From an uncultured Phocaeicola sp. (GTDB lineage Bacteria > Bacteroidota > Bacteroidia > Bacteroidales > Bacteroidaceae), in NCBI GenBank assembly GCA_944320135.1, contig CALUGI010000019.1, forward strand, positions 1 to 60,158: a DNA stretch of 60,158 nt, given 5' to 3'. Numbering within the stretch: the first letter of the stretch is position 1; every line of letters begins with the position of its first letter. The notes beneath the pieces were generated by a model, which did no database searches, had not been told where the DNA came from, and was given only the letters and a program-made list of their open reading frames with translations. The position numbers were made by a program, and so were the translations under genes. This document shows, piece after piece, positions 24,232-34,445 of this stretch.

Positions 24232-25077
24232 TTATTTCATCACCAACTTCACGGCCGCCCAGTTGTGCTTCTCGCGGAAATGCACGAACTCCATGCCGAG
24301 GCTTTCCCCTTTGCTTCGGATGGCCGGAATGTCCTCCGTGTAGAATCCGCTCATGTAGATTTCAGAGCCGGGGCGCATACACTCCGCGTATGCCGGGAGG
24401 TCGTTGAGCAGGATGTTCCGGTTGATGTTGGCGATGATTACGTCGAAAGGCTTGCGCCCCTTCAGCAGCGAAGCGTCGCCAAGCTCTACGGTGATGTTCT
24501 CGATGCGGTTCAAGGCGATGTTGTCGCGCGAGTTGTTCACGCACCAGTCGTCGATGTCGATAGCCGTCACCGGGTCGGCCCCCCTCATGCTGGCGAGGAT
24601 GGCAAGGATAGACGTGCCGCATCCCATGTCGAGCACCGACTTGCCTTTGAGGTCGGCCTCCAGCAGTTCGGCCAGAATGGAGCTTGTCGTTTCGTGGTGT
24701 CCCGTGCCGAACGCCATCTGCGGGTTGATGACGATGTCGTATTCCGCCTTCGGATAATCCTTGTGGAAGGTGCTGTGGATGACGCAGCGGTCGCCGATGA
24801 CGATAGGCTGGAAGAAGTTCTTTTCCCACTCCTCGTTCCAGTCTTTGTCTTCCGGTTCGTCGATGGTGTAGTCGATTCCGGTATCGGGCAGGGGGAATCC
24901 GGCAATGGTCTGCTTGAGCGCGTCCTCGTCGAACAAGGACTGCTGGATATAAGCCTTTACGCCTCCCTCGCATTCCGCAAAACTCTCGAATCCGATGTCG
25001 GCAGTCAATGCCGAGAGCACGTCGGCAGCCGTCTCGCTGTACGGCTGCACGCTGAAAGTCACTTCAAAGTATTTCAT
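24232..25077 (-). CDS. prmA: ribosomal protein L11 methyltransferase
   Basis: PrmA, 281 residues, trimethylates ribosomal protein L11 using SAM. The central NPQMAFGTGHHETT and VLDMGCGTSILAILA motifs are diagnostic, followed by AIDIDDWCVNN and VIANINRNIL (the catalytic NPP-like site region). The N-terminal substrate domain (about 1-90) is present. ATG 25077 gives MKYFEVTFSV; the longer 25131 reading adds an unrelated extension. It is a single gene between two convergent or divergent neighbours. Confidence 0.93.
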   Translation of the reverse strand: MKYFEVTFSVQPYSETAADVLSALTADIGFESFAECEGGVKAYIQQSLFDEDALKQTIAGFPLPDTGIDYTIDEPEDKDWNEEWEKNFFQPIVIGDRCVIHSTFHKDYPKAEYDIVINPQMAFGTGHHETTSSILAELLEADLKGKSVLDMGCGTSILAILASMRGADPVTAIDIDDWCVNNSRDNIALNRIENITVELGDASLLKGRKPFDVIIANINRNILLNDLPAYAECMRPGSEIYMSGFYTEDIPAIRSKGESLGMEFVHFREKHNWAAVKLVMK

Positions 25078-25151
25078 AATCAGATGGCACTTTATGCGTT
25101 CAAAAAATATAAATAGTCGTTCAACCGGCACAAAGATACAGCTTTTAGGGG

Positions 25152-25175
25152 AATCCCTATCCGAAAATAGGGATT
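25152..25175. promoter_or_regulatory. inverted repeat upstream of the Trp-rich protein promoter
   Basis: AATCCCTAT-CCGAAA-ATAGGGATT is a perfect 9-bp repeat ending 5 bp before the -33 region at 25181. No T-tract follows. An operator for a dimeric regulator is a plausible guess. Confidence 0.45.
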
Positions 25176-25180
25176 TCCTG

Positions 25181-25211
25181 CTTGCAAACTGCGGATAACT
25201 TGCTAAATTTG
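25181..25211 (+). promoter_or_regulatory. promoter of the Trp/His-rich secreted protein gene
   Basis: CTTG at 25181-25184, 19 bases, TAAATTTG at 25204-25211. The -7 box is perfect and the -33 box matches in three of four bases; the gene starts 24 bp later. Confidence 0.65.
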
Positions 25212-25234
25212 TAACGGAATAAAAAGGCAGAATT

Positions 25235-26434
25235 ATGAAACAGGCAGGTGATATGATGAAAAGCAGAATATTCGCTTTGTTGCTGTGGGTCGGCCTTCCT
25301 TGTATGGCGGCGGCTCAGAGCAACGACGACCTTTATTTCGTTCCGAAGAAAGAGGCAAAGAAAGAAGCTGCCGCTCCGGCAAGCAAAACGGCTGCAGTCA
25401 CGAAGCAGGCATCGAAAACGACTGTCTATGCGGCTCCCGGCTCGACGGTAATCGTGAAGGACGCAGCGGGCAAGATGCGTGACGTGGACGAGTACAACCG
25501 CCGCTACACGTCGCACGACAACACTTTCAGCGTGCAGAACGACACCTTATATATAGAAGAAAAACCGGCAGGCGAGCGCGGCGAATGGGTGAACGGTTTT
25601 GAAGGCTCGCAAGACGACTATGAATACGCGATGCGTATCGTCCGTTTCCGCAGTCCGGCATACGCCATCCCCATCAGCAGCCCGTTGTATTGGGATGTGG
25701 TCTATGCCCTCCCGTCGTGGAACTGGAACGTGTATGACGACGGCTTCTATGCGTATGTGTTCCCCACTTACACCAATCCGTTGTGGTGGGAGTGGCGCTG
25801 GAGCTGGGGCGTTGCCGGTCCGCGTTGGGGCTGGAGCTGGGGATGGCATTCCCCGTGGTATTATAGCGGCTGGTATTCCCCGTACTGGTACGGCGGCTAC
25901 TGGGGCGGCTGGTATGCAGGCTATTGGGGCGGGTGGCATCATCATCACCATCATCCTTATCACGGTTGGGGCGGCTGGCATTATTCGTATAACAACCGTA
26001 GGGGAGAAATAGGCGTTCCGCGAAGAAGTGGAAGTTATGCGGGCGGTCGTCCGGTGTCCGGCAATTCTTCTTATCGCGGCGGTGCAACATTTGACCGTAA
26101 CGGACGTACAGGCGGCCGGGTGGTTTCAGGTAGCAGAAACTCAGGCACTTCTGTCAGAAACGCTCGGTCGAGAGGCTATACAAGAAGCAGCCAATTGAGA
26201 GAAGGCAACAATTCTGCTTACACACGTCCAAGCAGTACAAGAACGAACTCTTATCGTAATTCAAATGCTTATAACAGAATGAACAATTCCGGTTATCAAA
26301 ACACGAATCGGGGTATGAATTTCAACAGAAGCAGTTCTGGCAGTTCTTCGCGTTATAGCGGAGGCGGCGGTTATCGCTCAGGCGGAGGTGCTGCTCGGAG
26401 CGTAGGTGGCGGAGGCGGAGCACGTCGCAGGTAG
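25235..26434 (+). CDS. secreted Trp/Gly/Tyr-rich protein with a six-His run
   Basis: This 399-residue protein starts either at 25235 or at the tandem ATGs 25253/25256; the signal peptide (MMKSRIFALLLWVGLPCMAAAQ) needs only the latter. Residues about 20-165 are a mixed domain of unknown type. Residues about 165-255 are extraordinarily rich in Trp, Gly and Tyr (for example WEWRWSWGVAGPRWGWSWGW) and end in GGWHHHHHHPYHGW. From about 260 to the end the chain is basic and Ser/Asn/Gly/Arg-rich, low complexity. It is followed after 20 bp by the OmpP1-like gene. Relatives exist in Bacteroides as hypothetical proteins. Metal binding by the His cluster or a role in the outer envelope is speculative. 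It ends in TAG. Confidence 0.75.
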   Translation: MKQAGDMMKSRIFALLLWVGLPCMAAAQSNDDLYFVPKKEAKKEAAAPASKTAAVTKQASKTTVYAAPGSTVIVKDAAGKMRDVDEYNRRYTSHDNTFSVQNDTLYIEEKPAGERGEWVNGFEGSQDDYEYAMRIVRFRSPAYAIPISSPLYWDVVYALPSWNWNVYDDGFYAYVFPTYTNPLWWEWRWSWGVAGPRWGWSWGWHSPWYYSGWYSPYWYGGYWGGWYAGYWGGWHHHHHHPYHGWGGWHYSYNNRRGEIGVPRRSGSYAGGRPVSGNSSYRGGATFDRNGRTGGRVVSGSRNSGTSVRNARSRGYTRSSQLREGNNSAYTRPSSTRTNSYRNSNAYNRMNNSGYQNTNRGMNFNRSSSGSSSRYSGGGGYRSGGGAARSVGGGGGARRR

Positions 26435-26454
26435 GATTTATGGTTTTGTTTTTA

Positions 26455-28059
26455 ATGGAGAAGAATATGTTTAAATATAGAACAGTGGCGATAGCCTTAT
26501 TGACCGGAAGCGGACTGACGGCTATGGCTCAGACACAGTATGATGCAGTCCGCTATTCGGATAAAGAGTTGAACGGTACAGCCCGCTTTGTAGGGATGGG
26601 CGGCGCGATGAGCGCGTTGGGCGCCGATATATCAGTGATGGGGACAAATCCGGCAGGTACAGCTTTGTTTAGAGGACATGACGTTTCCGCTTCGTTCGGA
26701 TTCAATTCAACGCAGGCAGAGAGCGATTTTTCCGGAAATAAGATGACTGATAAAAGGCTGAAAGCATCGTTCGACCAGATAGGTTTTGTGCTTTCTAACA
26801 AGATTGGAAATCGTACTACGTTGCGATATGTGAATTTTGGCTTCAATTACCATAAAAGCCGTAATTTCAACCGTCAGTTTAAGTCCGGAGGATTATTGTA
26901 CGGTGAGTCGCAGACGCAACAAATGGCGAATATGATTGGCGGTGCGGTTAACAGTGTCTCGGAACTTGATGATATTTATAACTATAACGGGAGCGGTGCA
27001 GGCCCTTACAGTCCGACTTCGGTAAATTATCCTTATTTAGGAGTGATGGGAGTGCGGACGGAATTGGTGGGTGTAGGAACTTTTCAGGATGAGCAAGGCA
27101 CGTATGAGGCTCCGATAGGGTGGTATGGCGATGCAAACGGTTATCAAAGCCGTGAAGAAGGCGGCATCAATACTTACGATTTCAATTTATCTGCCAATAT
27201 AGAAGATTGGGTTTATTTGGGGGTTACGTTGGGCGTATATGATGTAAATTACCGACGGTCGACTTACTATACGGAGGATGTTTATGACGGTGAGAATGGC
27301 GGCTATTATGAATTGAGAAATTCTTTCCGCACGGAAGGTACGGGAATAGACGTAAAGTTGGGAGCAATATTTCGTCCGATTGATGATTCTCCGTTCCGAT
27401 TTGGGATTGCCGTGCATACCCCTGTATGGTATAGTCTGAAGGATACTTATTCTTCTGAAATTTATTCCAGTCTGTCTTATGATGACGGAACGCGGTTTGA
27501 AGGCGTTGAGTCGCCGTTTGATTATGTAGGCGGAGAGACCGTGAGAGAATATAATCTGACCACTCCGTGGCGTTTCAATGTGAGTATGGGGACAGTGCTT
27601 GAAGGTATTATGGCCGTGGGAGCGGAGTATGAGTATGCCACTTATCCTTCTGCCGAATTGAGCTATACAGACGGTTATAAGATGGAAAACCAAAATATCT
27701 ATATAGATGAAGATTTGCAGGGAGAGCATACAGTGCGTGTAGGCATGGAGACGCGCATCACTTCTTCTTTCAGTTTGCGTGCAGGATATAATTATAGTAC
27801 GGCCATATTCAAGGAGGCAGCTTATAAGGCATTGGAATATAATGACATGCGTACAGATGTGGAATATGAGAATAATTTCGGGCGTCATACGGCTACAGTT
27901 GGATTAGGGTATGCCGGAAAAATGTTTTATGCTGACTTGGCTTATAAATATGATGCGTATAAGTCAGACTTTTATGCTTTCAGCTCGGAAACTCTTTCGG
28001 CAACAAAGGTAAACAATAACAGACATCAGCTCTTGTTCACGTTGGGCGTGCATTTTTGA
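26455..28059 (+). CDS. OmpP1/FadL/TodX-family outer-membrane protein
   Basis: The protein has 534 residues, with a signal peptide (MEKNMFKYRTVAIALLTGSGLTAMAQ) and a beta-barrel pattern throughout. The early segment GTARFVGMGGAMSALGAD followed by NPAG is the hallmark N-terminal hatch of FadL-like transporters. Alternating strands such as TTLRYVNFGFNYHKS and a terminal LLFTLGVHF complete the barrel. FadL proteins import hydrophobic compounds. In Bacteroides this group is often labelled hemin receptor without proof. ATG 26467 is an alternative start. The gene is probably co-transcribed with the Trp-rich gene upstream. Confidence 0.82.
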   Translation: MEKNMFKYRTVAIALLTGSGLTAMAQTQYDAVRYSDKELNGTARFVGMGGAMSALGADISVMGTNPAGTALFRGHDVSASFGFNSTQAESDFSGNKMTDKRLKASFDQIGFVLSNKIGNRTTLRYVNFGFNYHKSRNFNRQFKSGGLLYGESQTQQMANMIGGAVNSVSELDDIYNYNGSGAGPYSPTSVNYPYLGVMGVRTELVGVGTFQDEQGTYEAPIGWYGDANGYQSREEGGINTYDFNLSANIEDWVYLGVTLGVYDVNYRRSTYYTEDVYDGENGGYYELRNSFRTEGTGIDVKLGAIFRPIDDSPFRFGIAVHTPVWYSLKDTYSSEIYSSLSYDDGTRFEGVESPFDYVGGETVREYNLTTPWRFNVSMGTVLEGIMAVGAEYEYATYPSAELSYTDGYKMENQNIYIDEDLQGEHTVRVGMETRITSSFSLRAGYNYSTAIFKEAAYKALEYNDMRTDVEYENNFGRHTATVGLGYAGKMFYADLAYKYDAYKSDFYAFSSETLSATKVNNNRHQLLFTLGVHF

Positions 28060-28085
28060 AGGTACATACCCTGATATATAAATTG

Positions 28086-28140
28086 AGGCATACAGCAAGC
28101 GAGAGGTTCCGGCCTTGGAGCGGCTGTATGCCTTTGTTGT
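28086..28140 (+). terminator. probable terminator after the OmpP1-like gene
   Basis: AGGCATACAGC (28086-28096) pairs with GCTGTATGCCT (28123-28133), followed by TTGTTGTT. The loop is long (26 bases) with internal pairing, so termination is likely but not certain. Confidence 0.6.
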
Positions 28141-28200
28141 TAGGAATATCGTTTTTCTCGGCAAACTTGGAGTCGGAAGCTGCGGCTCTTTCATTTACCG

Positions 28201-28273
28201 TAGGGGCAGACCCGCGTGTCTGCCCGATGGCATCATGCCAATATATCCGGGCGGACGCACGGGCCCGCCCCTA
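28201..28273. repeat. imperfect palindromic intergenic repeat
   Basis: The left arm (28201-28226, TAGGGGCAGACCC and following) and the right arm (28248-28273) are complementary at 21 of 26 positions. All five mismatches are transitions, which would be G-T pairs in RNA. The 21-base centre is unrelated. It looks like a member of a dispersed GC-rich repeat family common between genes in Bacteroides. Confidence 0.75.
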
Positions 28274-28424
28274 TGTGGCAATAGCGTATTGAAAAGAATA
28301 GCATACTAAATGAAAAAGCCGTGGACGGAAGCAGACATTTTTTGTCAAGGTATTGCCTGAACGAAGTTTTCTTTATAACTTGCCGCTCGATTGTTGGATT
28401 TTTATTTTAAACGGAAATCAAACT

Positions 28425-29612
28425 ATGATTTGGAAATTATTGCGACAGCATCTCAGCGTGGCCCAGCTTGCAGGTTTTGCCTTGGCCAACCTTTGCGGCA
28501 TGGTGATAGTGCTGTTGGGCGTGCAGTTTTATAAGGATGTGCTTCCCGTATTCACGCAAGGAGACAGTTTTATGAAAGAAGACTATCTGATTGTGAGCAA
28601 GCGGGTAAGCACGCTCAGTTCGGTGGTAGGGCGGACGGGAGCGTTCAGCCCGTCGGAAGTGAGCGGAATAGAAGAACAGCCTTTTACGAAAAGTGTGGGC
28701 GCGTTCACTCCGGCACGTTTCCGCGTGTCGGCGGGAATGGGATTGCAGGGAATGCAGCTTTCCACCGCTTTGTTCTTCGAGTCGGTGCCGGATGCTTATG
28801 TGGATGCCGACCTTGCCAATTGGTCGTTTCGTCCCGGACAGGAGGAAATACCTATTATACTTCCTCGCAATTATCTGAATCTCTACAATTTCGGTTTTGC
28901 GCAAAGCCGAAGCCTTCCGCAACTTTCTGAAGGAGTGATGAGCATGATGAGGCTTGATGTCCGTATAAGCGGCAGGGGAGAGGTGAAGCGGATGAAAGGG
29001 CGCATTGTAGGGTTTTCCGACCGTTTGAACACGATTCTGGTGCCTGAAACCTTTATGGAGTGGGCGAATGCCGCATACGGCGACAGGGAAGAATCCGGTC
29101 CGTCACGGCTGATTGTGGAAGTGCGCAATCCGGCAGACGACCGTATCGCGAAATTTCTGAAAGAGAAGGGTTACGATACGGAGGGCGACAAACTGGATGC
29201 AGGGAAGACCACTTGGTTTTTGAAGATGATTGTAGGCATTGTGCTTGCGGTGGGTCTGGTCATCAGTGTATTGTCGTTCTATATCTTGATGCTGAGTGTC
29301 TATTTGCTGTTGCAGAAGAACACGAAGAAACTGGAGAACCTGTTGTTGGTGGGGTATAGTCCGGCAAGGGTGGCGCGTCCCTATCAGGTGCTGACGGTAA
29401 CGCTCAACGCGGCAGTGCTGGCCGCAGGTCTGCTTGCCGTATCGCTGATACGGGCAGGTTATTTGGACGTGCTGGGCCGCATGTTCCCTCAGATGAAAGG
29501 AGGGGGGGCAGCTGCGGCTGTGACGACAGGCATCGTGCTGTTTCTGGCTGTATCAGCGCTCAATGTGGTGGCTGTGCGCCGGAAAGTTGATGCAATATGG
29601 AAAGGAGAATGA
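28425..29612 (+). CDS. FtsX/MacB-type ABC transporter permease
   Basis: This protein of 395 residues starts at ATG 28425 (MIWKLLRQHLSVAQLAG), which places the first transmembrane helix (FALANLCGMVIVLLGV) near residue 20. A long extracytoplasmic domain of about 240 residues follows, then three helices in the C-terminal FtsX domain (IVGIVLAVGLVISVLSFYIL, NAAVLAAGLLAVSLI, TGIVLFLAVSALNVVAV). This is the MacB/FtsX topology of four helices. No ATPase gene is adjacent in the window. The stop overlaps the yjbQ region, whose start is 3 bp downstream. Confidence 0.8.
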   Translation: MIWKLLRQHLSVAQLAGFALANLCGMVIVLLGVQFYKDVLPVFTQGDSFMKEDYLIVSKRVSTLSSVVGRTGAFSPSEVSGIEEQPFTKSVGAFTPARFRVSAGMGLQGMQLSTALFFESVPDAYVDADLANWSFRPGQEEIPIILPRNYLNLYNFGFAQSRSLPQLSEGVMSMMRLDVRISGRGEVKRMKGRIVGFSDRLNTILVPETFMEWANAAYGDREESGPSRLIVEVRNPADDRIAKFLKEKGYDTEGDKLDAGKTTWFLKMIVGIVLAVGLVISVLSFYILMLSVYLLLQKNTKKLENLLLVGYSPARVARPYQVLTVTLNAAVLAAGLLAVSLIRAGYLDVLGRMFPQMKGGGAAAAVTTGIVLFLAVSALNVVAVRRKVDAIWKGE

Positions 29613-29614
29613 AT

Positions 29615-30028
29615 ATGATACGGCAAACAGAATTTGAATTGCGAGCCCGTGCGAGAGGTTTCCATCTTATTACCGACGAAGTGCTTTCCCGCATAGGAAA
29701 GCTGCCTCGTCAAGGCATTGTGAACCTTTTTATCAAGCATACCAGTGCGGCTCTCTCTATCAATGAGAATTGCGATCCGGATGTCCGGAGCGATATGGAG
29801 AAAATCTTCAACAATCTGGTAAAAGAGCGCGAGTCATGGTATGACCATACGTTGGAGGGGTGGGACGATATGCCTGCCCACGCGAAATCGACGTTGGTCG
29901 GTCCGAGTCTGACCGTTCCGATTACCGACGGTCGGCTGAATCTGGGCACTTGGCAGGGCATTTACCTTTGCGAGTTCCGCAATCAAGGAGGCTGCAGAAA
30001 GATCGTGGCGACAGTTATAGGCGAGTAA
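29615..30028 (+). CDS. yjbQ: YjbQ/UPF0047 family protein (secondary thiamine-phosphate synthase-like)
   Basis: This protein of 137 residues belongs to the YjbQ family: NLFIKHTSAALSINENCDPDV, WDDMPAHAKSTLVG, LGTWQGIYLCEFRN. E. coli YjbQ has weak thiamine-phosphate synthase activity; the physiological role is unsettled. The start at 29615 has AAGGAG eight bases upstream. The earlier ATGs at 29597 and 29609 overlap the permease gene. The two genes are probably co-transcribed, though no functional link is obvious. Confidence 0.88.
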   Translation: MIRQTEFELRARARGFHLITDEVLSRIGKLPRQGIVNLFIKHTSAALSINENCDPDVRSDMEKIFNNLVKERESWYDHTLEGWDDMPAHAKSTLVGPSLTVPITDGRLNLGTWQGIYLCEFRNQGGCRKIVATVIGE

Positions 30029-30237
30029 AAGGCGGAGAGCTTTTGGGCGTTTCCGAAGTCTCGTGTGCGTTACCGAATCTACAGGACAGCCTTTCTCTGC
30101 AAATTAATGTTTATGCTTCGGAAAGATACTGCAAATAAGTGTAAACGCCATTAGGCGATATTGGAGGAAATCTATCTATTATCGCTTTTGTGGATAAAAA
30201 ATGTTACCTCAGATGACATAATTACGGGAGAATTGCA

Positions 30238-30286
30238 TAAATTTGCGTGAGACAAAAAAGAAAGCACAGACTTCTCCCGGAGAAGT
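30238..30286 (+). promoter_or_regulatory. atp operon -7 box and leader hairpin
   Basis: TAAATTTG at 30238-30245 matches the -7 consensus, with no clear -33. In the 5' leader, ACTTCTC-CCG-GAGAAGT (30270-30286) forms a small 7-bp hairpin. A/T-rich sequence leads to the atpD ATG. Confidence 0.55.
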
Positions 30287-30299
30287 TAGCCATTGATAA

Positions 30300-31853
<1,554 letters not shown>

Positions 31854-31875
31854 GTTATAAAAAGAAGAAGCAATT

Positions 31876-32121
31876 ATGAAAGGACTTCATCTGGTTATCG
31901 CTTCACCTGAACGGACGGTTTTTGACGGGAAGGTAGACATGGCTGTATTGCCGGGAGAACTTGGAGAATTTCAGGTTCTGGCAAACCATGCTCCGCTTAT
32001 TTCGTCGCTGGTGGCCGGAGAAGTGAGATATGCGGTAGACAATGAATCGCACACTTTGCAGATAAAGGGCGGATTCGTGGAAGTTAGAGACAATCAGATA
32101 TCTGTTTGTGCTGAATTGTAG
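31876..32121 (+). CDS. atpC: F1Fo ATP synthase subunit epsilon (short form)
   Basis: AtpC has 81 residues, only the N-terminal beta-sandwich domain (MKGLHLVIASPERTVFDG...LPGELGEFQVLANHAPLISSL). The C-terminal two-helix domain that inhibits ATP hydrolysis in E. coli is absent, which is normal for Bacteroides. It lies 22 bp after atpD and ends in TAG, showing that TAG is a functional stop here. Confidence 0.93.
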   Translation: MKGLHLVIASPERTVFDGKVDMAVLPGELGEFQVLANHAPLISSLVAGEVRYAVDNESHTLQIKGGFVEVRDNQISVCAEL

Positions 32122-32150
32122 GCCGGACAGAGCGAAAGGGTGCAATAACG

Positions 32151-32645
32151 ATGCAGATAAACGTCGTCAAGAAGAAATACGTTAAGGAACTTACGGTAAT
32201 GACTACGGGGCTGACCGGGTTGGCGTTGTTGGTTTTCCAGCTGTTCATTCCAGAATGGTACTGCCTGTGGTTCCCGTTGATTCCTGCGTTTTTCTATCTT
32301 TTCGGGTTGCTTTACATTTGGCTGTTCGCTTTCAGCTATACGCTTGGCGTTGAGAAGATAGCGATGAGTTATTTGACGTGTAAAGTGTTGAAGTTTGTTT
32401 TGAGCGTGCTTGTGCTTCTGTTTTACGGATTCGTAATCGGACATGACGTAGTGGCTTTTACGGCTGCATTTATTGTTTCCTATTTTGCGTTTCTGATTTT
32501 CGAAACCTGTTTCTTCCTTCGTTTTGAGGCGAAATTGAAACTAAGTAAACAAGTGAAAAATGAAAAGACTACGGTACATAGCAATGACGTTGCTGCTTTT
32601 GTTGGCGGTTCCGTCCACGACTCTGAAAGCGGAGACCGGAGGTGA
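32151..32645 (+). CDS. AtpI-like membrane protein of the atp operon
   Basis: This 164-residue protein has four likely transmembrane helices (for example LTGLALLVFQLFIPEWYCL and VLKFVLSVLVLLFYGFVIG). Its position between epsilon and subunit a matches the small AtpI/hypothetical gene found there in Bacteroides. AtpI helps assemble the c-ring in some bacteria. Its last 28 codons overlap the start of atpB by 86 bp in another frame, and that tail (TTVHSNDVAAFVGGSV) is not membrane-like. A slightly shorter ancestral protein ending near 32570 is possible. Confidence 0.7.
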   Translation: MQINVVKKKYVKELTVMTTGLTGLALLVFQLFIPEWYCLWFPLIPAFFYLFGLLYIWLFAFSYTLGVEKIAMSYLTCKVLKFVLSVLVLLFYGFVIGHDVVAFTAAFIVSYFAFLIFETCFFLRFEAKLKLSKQVKNEKTTVHSNDVAAFVGGSVHDSESGDRR

Positions 32646-33624
32646 GGGCGAATTGGATGTGAACGAATTGATATTCGGGCATATCGGAGACGCTTATGAG
32701 TGGCATGTGGTCACTGTTGGCGACTTGCATCTTACTATTCCGCTTCCGGTTATCGTGAAAAGCAGCACAGGCTGGCATGTGTTCTCGTCTTCTAATCTGG
32801 AAGGGGGCAAGGAGTATGAAGGACTGTACATTGCTGACGGGGGGACTAATGACGGCAAAATAGTGGAACGGAATGCTGCCGGAGAAGAAGTGCGTCCGTT
32901 GGACATCTCTATCACGAAAAATGTGTTGGGGCTGTTTATCAACAGTGCCTTGCTTGTGTGTATCATGTTGGGATGCGCCCGCTGGTACAGGAAGCACTCG
33001 CTCGAACAGGGCGCGCCCAAAGGCGGTGTGGGGATGATTGAGGCTACGGTGATGTCCATCTATGAGGATGTGGTGAAGGGCTGTGTGGGCGAGGACTACA
33101 AGCGTTACGCGCCCTATCTGCTCACTGCCTTCTTCTTCGTGCTGGTAAACAACCTGATGGGGCTGATACCCGTCTTCCCCGGCGGTGCGACCGTGACCGG
33201 CAATATCGCCGTGACGATGGTGCTGGCCTTATGCACGTTCCTTTTCACCAACATTTTCGGAACGAAGGCATATTGGAAGGAAATCTTCTGGCCGGAAGTG
33301 CCCACATGGCTCAAGGTCCCGATTCCTATGATGCCGTTGATAGAATTCTTCGGTATATTCACCAAGCCGTTTGCCCTGATGATTCGACTCTTTGCCAACA
33401 TGATGGCCGGACACGCCGCCATGCTGAGTCTGATTGCAATCATTTTCATCACGGTCAAGGCCGGGGCGGTGATTAACGGTTCGATGACGGTGGTAGCGGT
33501 GGCGTTCGGTATTTTCATGAATGCGCTCGAACTGCTCGTGGCGTTCATCCAGGCTTATGTGTTTACCATGCTCTCGGCGGTGTTCATCGGTTTGTCGAGG
33601 GTGAAAGAGCACAAGGAAAAATGA
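32560..33624 (+). CDS. atpB: F1Fo ATP synthase subunit a
   Basis: AtpB has 354 residues. It begins with a cleavable-looking signal peptide (MKRLRYIAMTLLLLLAVPSTTLKA), then an extra N-terminal domain of about 110 residues typical of Bacteroidetes. The channel part has the essential Arg in PFALMIRLFANMMAGH and a conserved C-terminal helix FIQAYVFTMLSAVFIG. Start 32560 overlaps the preceding AtpI-like frame by 86 bp; the ATG at 32584 would shorten the signal peptide and still overlap. Confidence 0.93.
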   Translation: MKRLRYIAMTLLLLLAVPSTTLKAETGGEGELDVNELIFGHIGDAYEWHVVTVGDLHLTIPLPVIVKSSTGWHVFSSSNLEGGKEYEGLYIADGGTNDGKIVERNAAGEEVRPLDISITKNVLGLFINSALLVCIMLGCARWYRKHSLEQGAPKGGVGMIEATVMSIYEDVVKGCVGEDYKRYAPYLLTAFFFVLVNNLMGLIPVFPGGATVTGNIAVTMVLALCTFLFTNIFGTKAYWKEIFWPEVPTWLKVPIPMMPLIEFFGIFTKPFALMIRLFANMMAGHAAMLSLIAIIFITVKAGAVINGSMTVVAVAFGIFMNALELLVAFIQAYVFTMLSAVFIGLSRVKEHKEK

Positions 33625-33647
33625 GAAATTAAAAAGAAAAAGTATAA

Positions 33648-33923
<276 letters not shown>

Positions 33924-33935
33924 AAATAACGGATT

Positions 33936-34439
33936 ATGGGATTGTTAACTCCGGATCCGGGACTGCTGTTCTGGATGGTCGTTACGTTCGGAGTCGTATT
34001 CGTCTTGTTGGCGAAATACGGCTTCCCCGTAATCATCAAAGCGGTGGAGGACCGGAAAGCATATATCGACAATTCGCTTAAGTCTGCCCGTGAAGCCAAC
34101 GAACAGCTGGCTCATGTAAAGCAGGAAGGCGAAAAAATTCTGGCTCAGGCCCGTGAAGAGCAAAACCGTATATTGAGTGAGGCCGCCGTGACGCGCGACC
34201 GCATCATAAAGGATGCTCAAGACCGCGCGGCGGTTGAAGGACAGCGCCTCATGGCGGAAGTGAAAAAGCAGATTGAAACCGAAAAGGAAAGTGCAATTCG
34301 CGATATTCGCCGCCAAGTAGCCGTGTTGTCAGTTGGCATCGCCGAGAAAATTATGCGCGGAAAACTTGCCGACGGAATAGAGCAGAATGCTTTGATTGAC
34401 CGTATGCTGGATGAAATGCTCGAATCTTCTAAAAAATAA
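33936..34439 (+). CDS. atpF: F1Fo ATP synthase subunit b
   Basis: AtpF, 167 residues, has one N-terminal membrane helix ([21 protein letters not shown]) and a long charged coiled coil ([20 protein letters not shown] and beyond), the peripheral-stalk architecture. It lies 12 bp after atpE and 6 bp before atpH. Confidence 0.95.
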   Translation: MGLLTPDPGLLFWMVVTFGVVFVLLAKYGFPVIIKAVEDRKAYIDNSLKSAREANEQLAHVKQEGEKILAQAREEQNRILSEAAVTRDRIIKDAQDRAAVEGQRLMAEVKKQIETEKESAIRDIRRQVAVLSVGIAEKIMRGKLADGIEQNALIDRMLDEMLESSKK

Positions 34440-34445
34440 CAAGTT

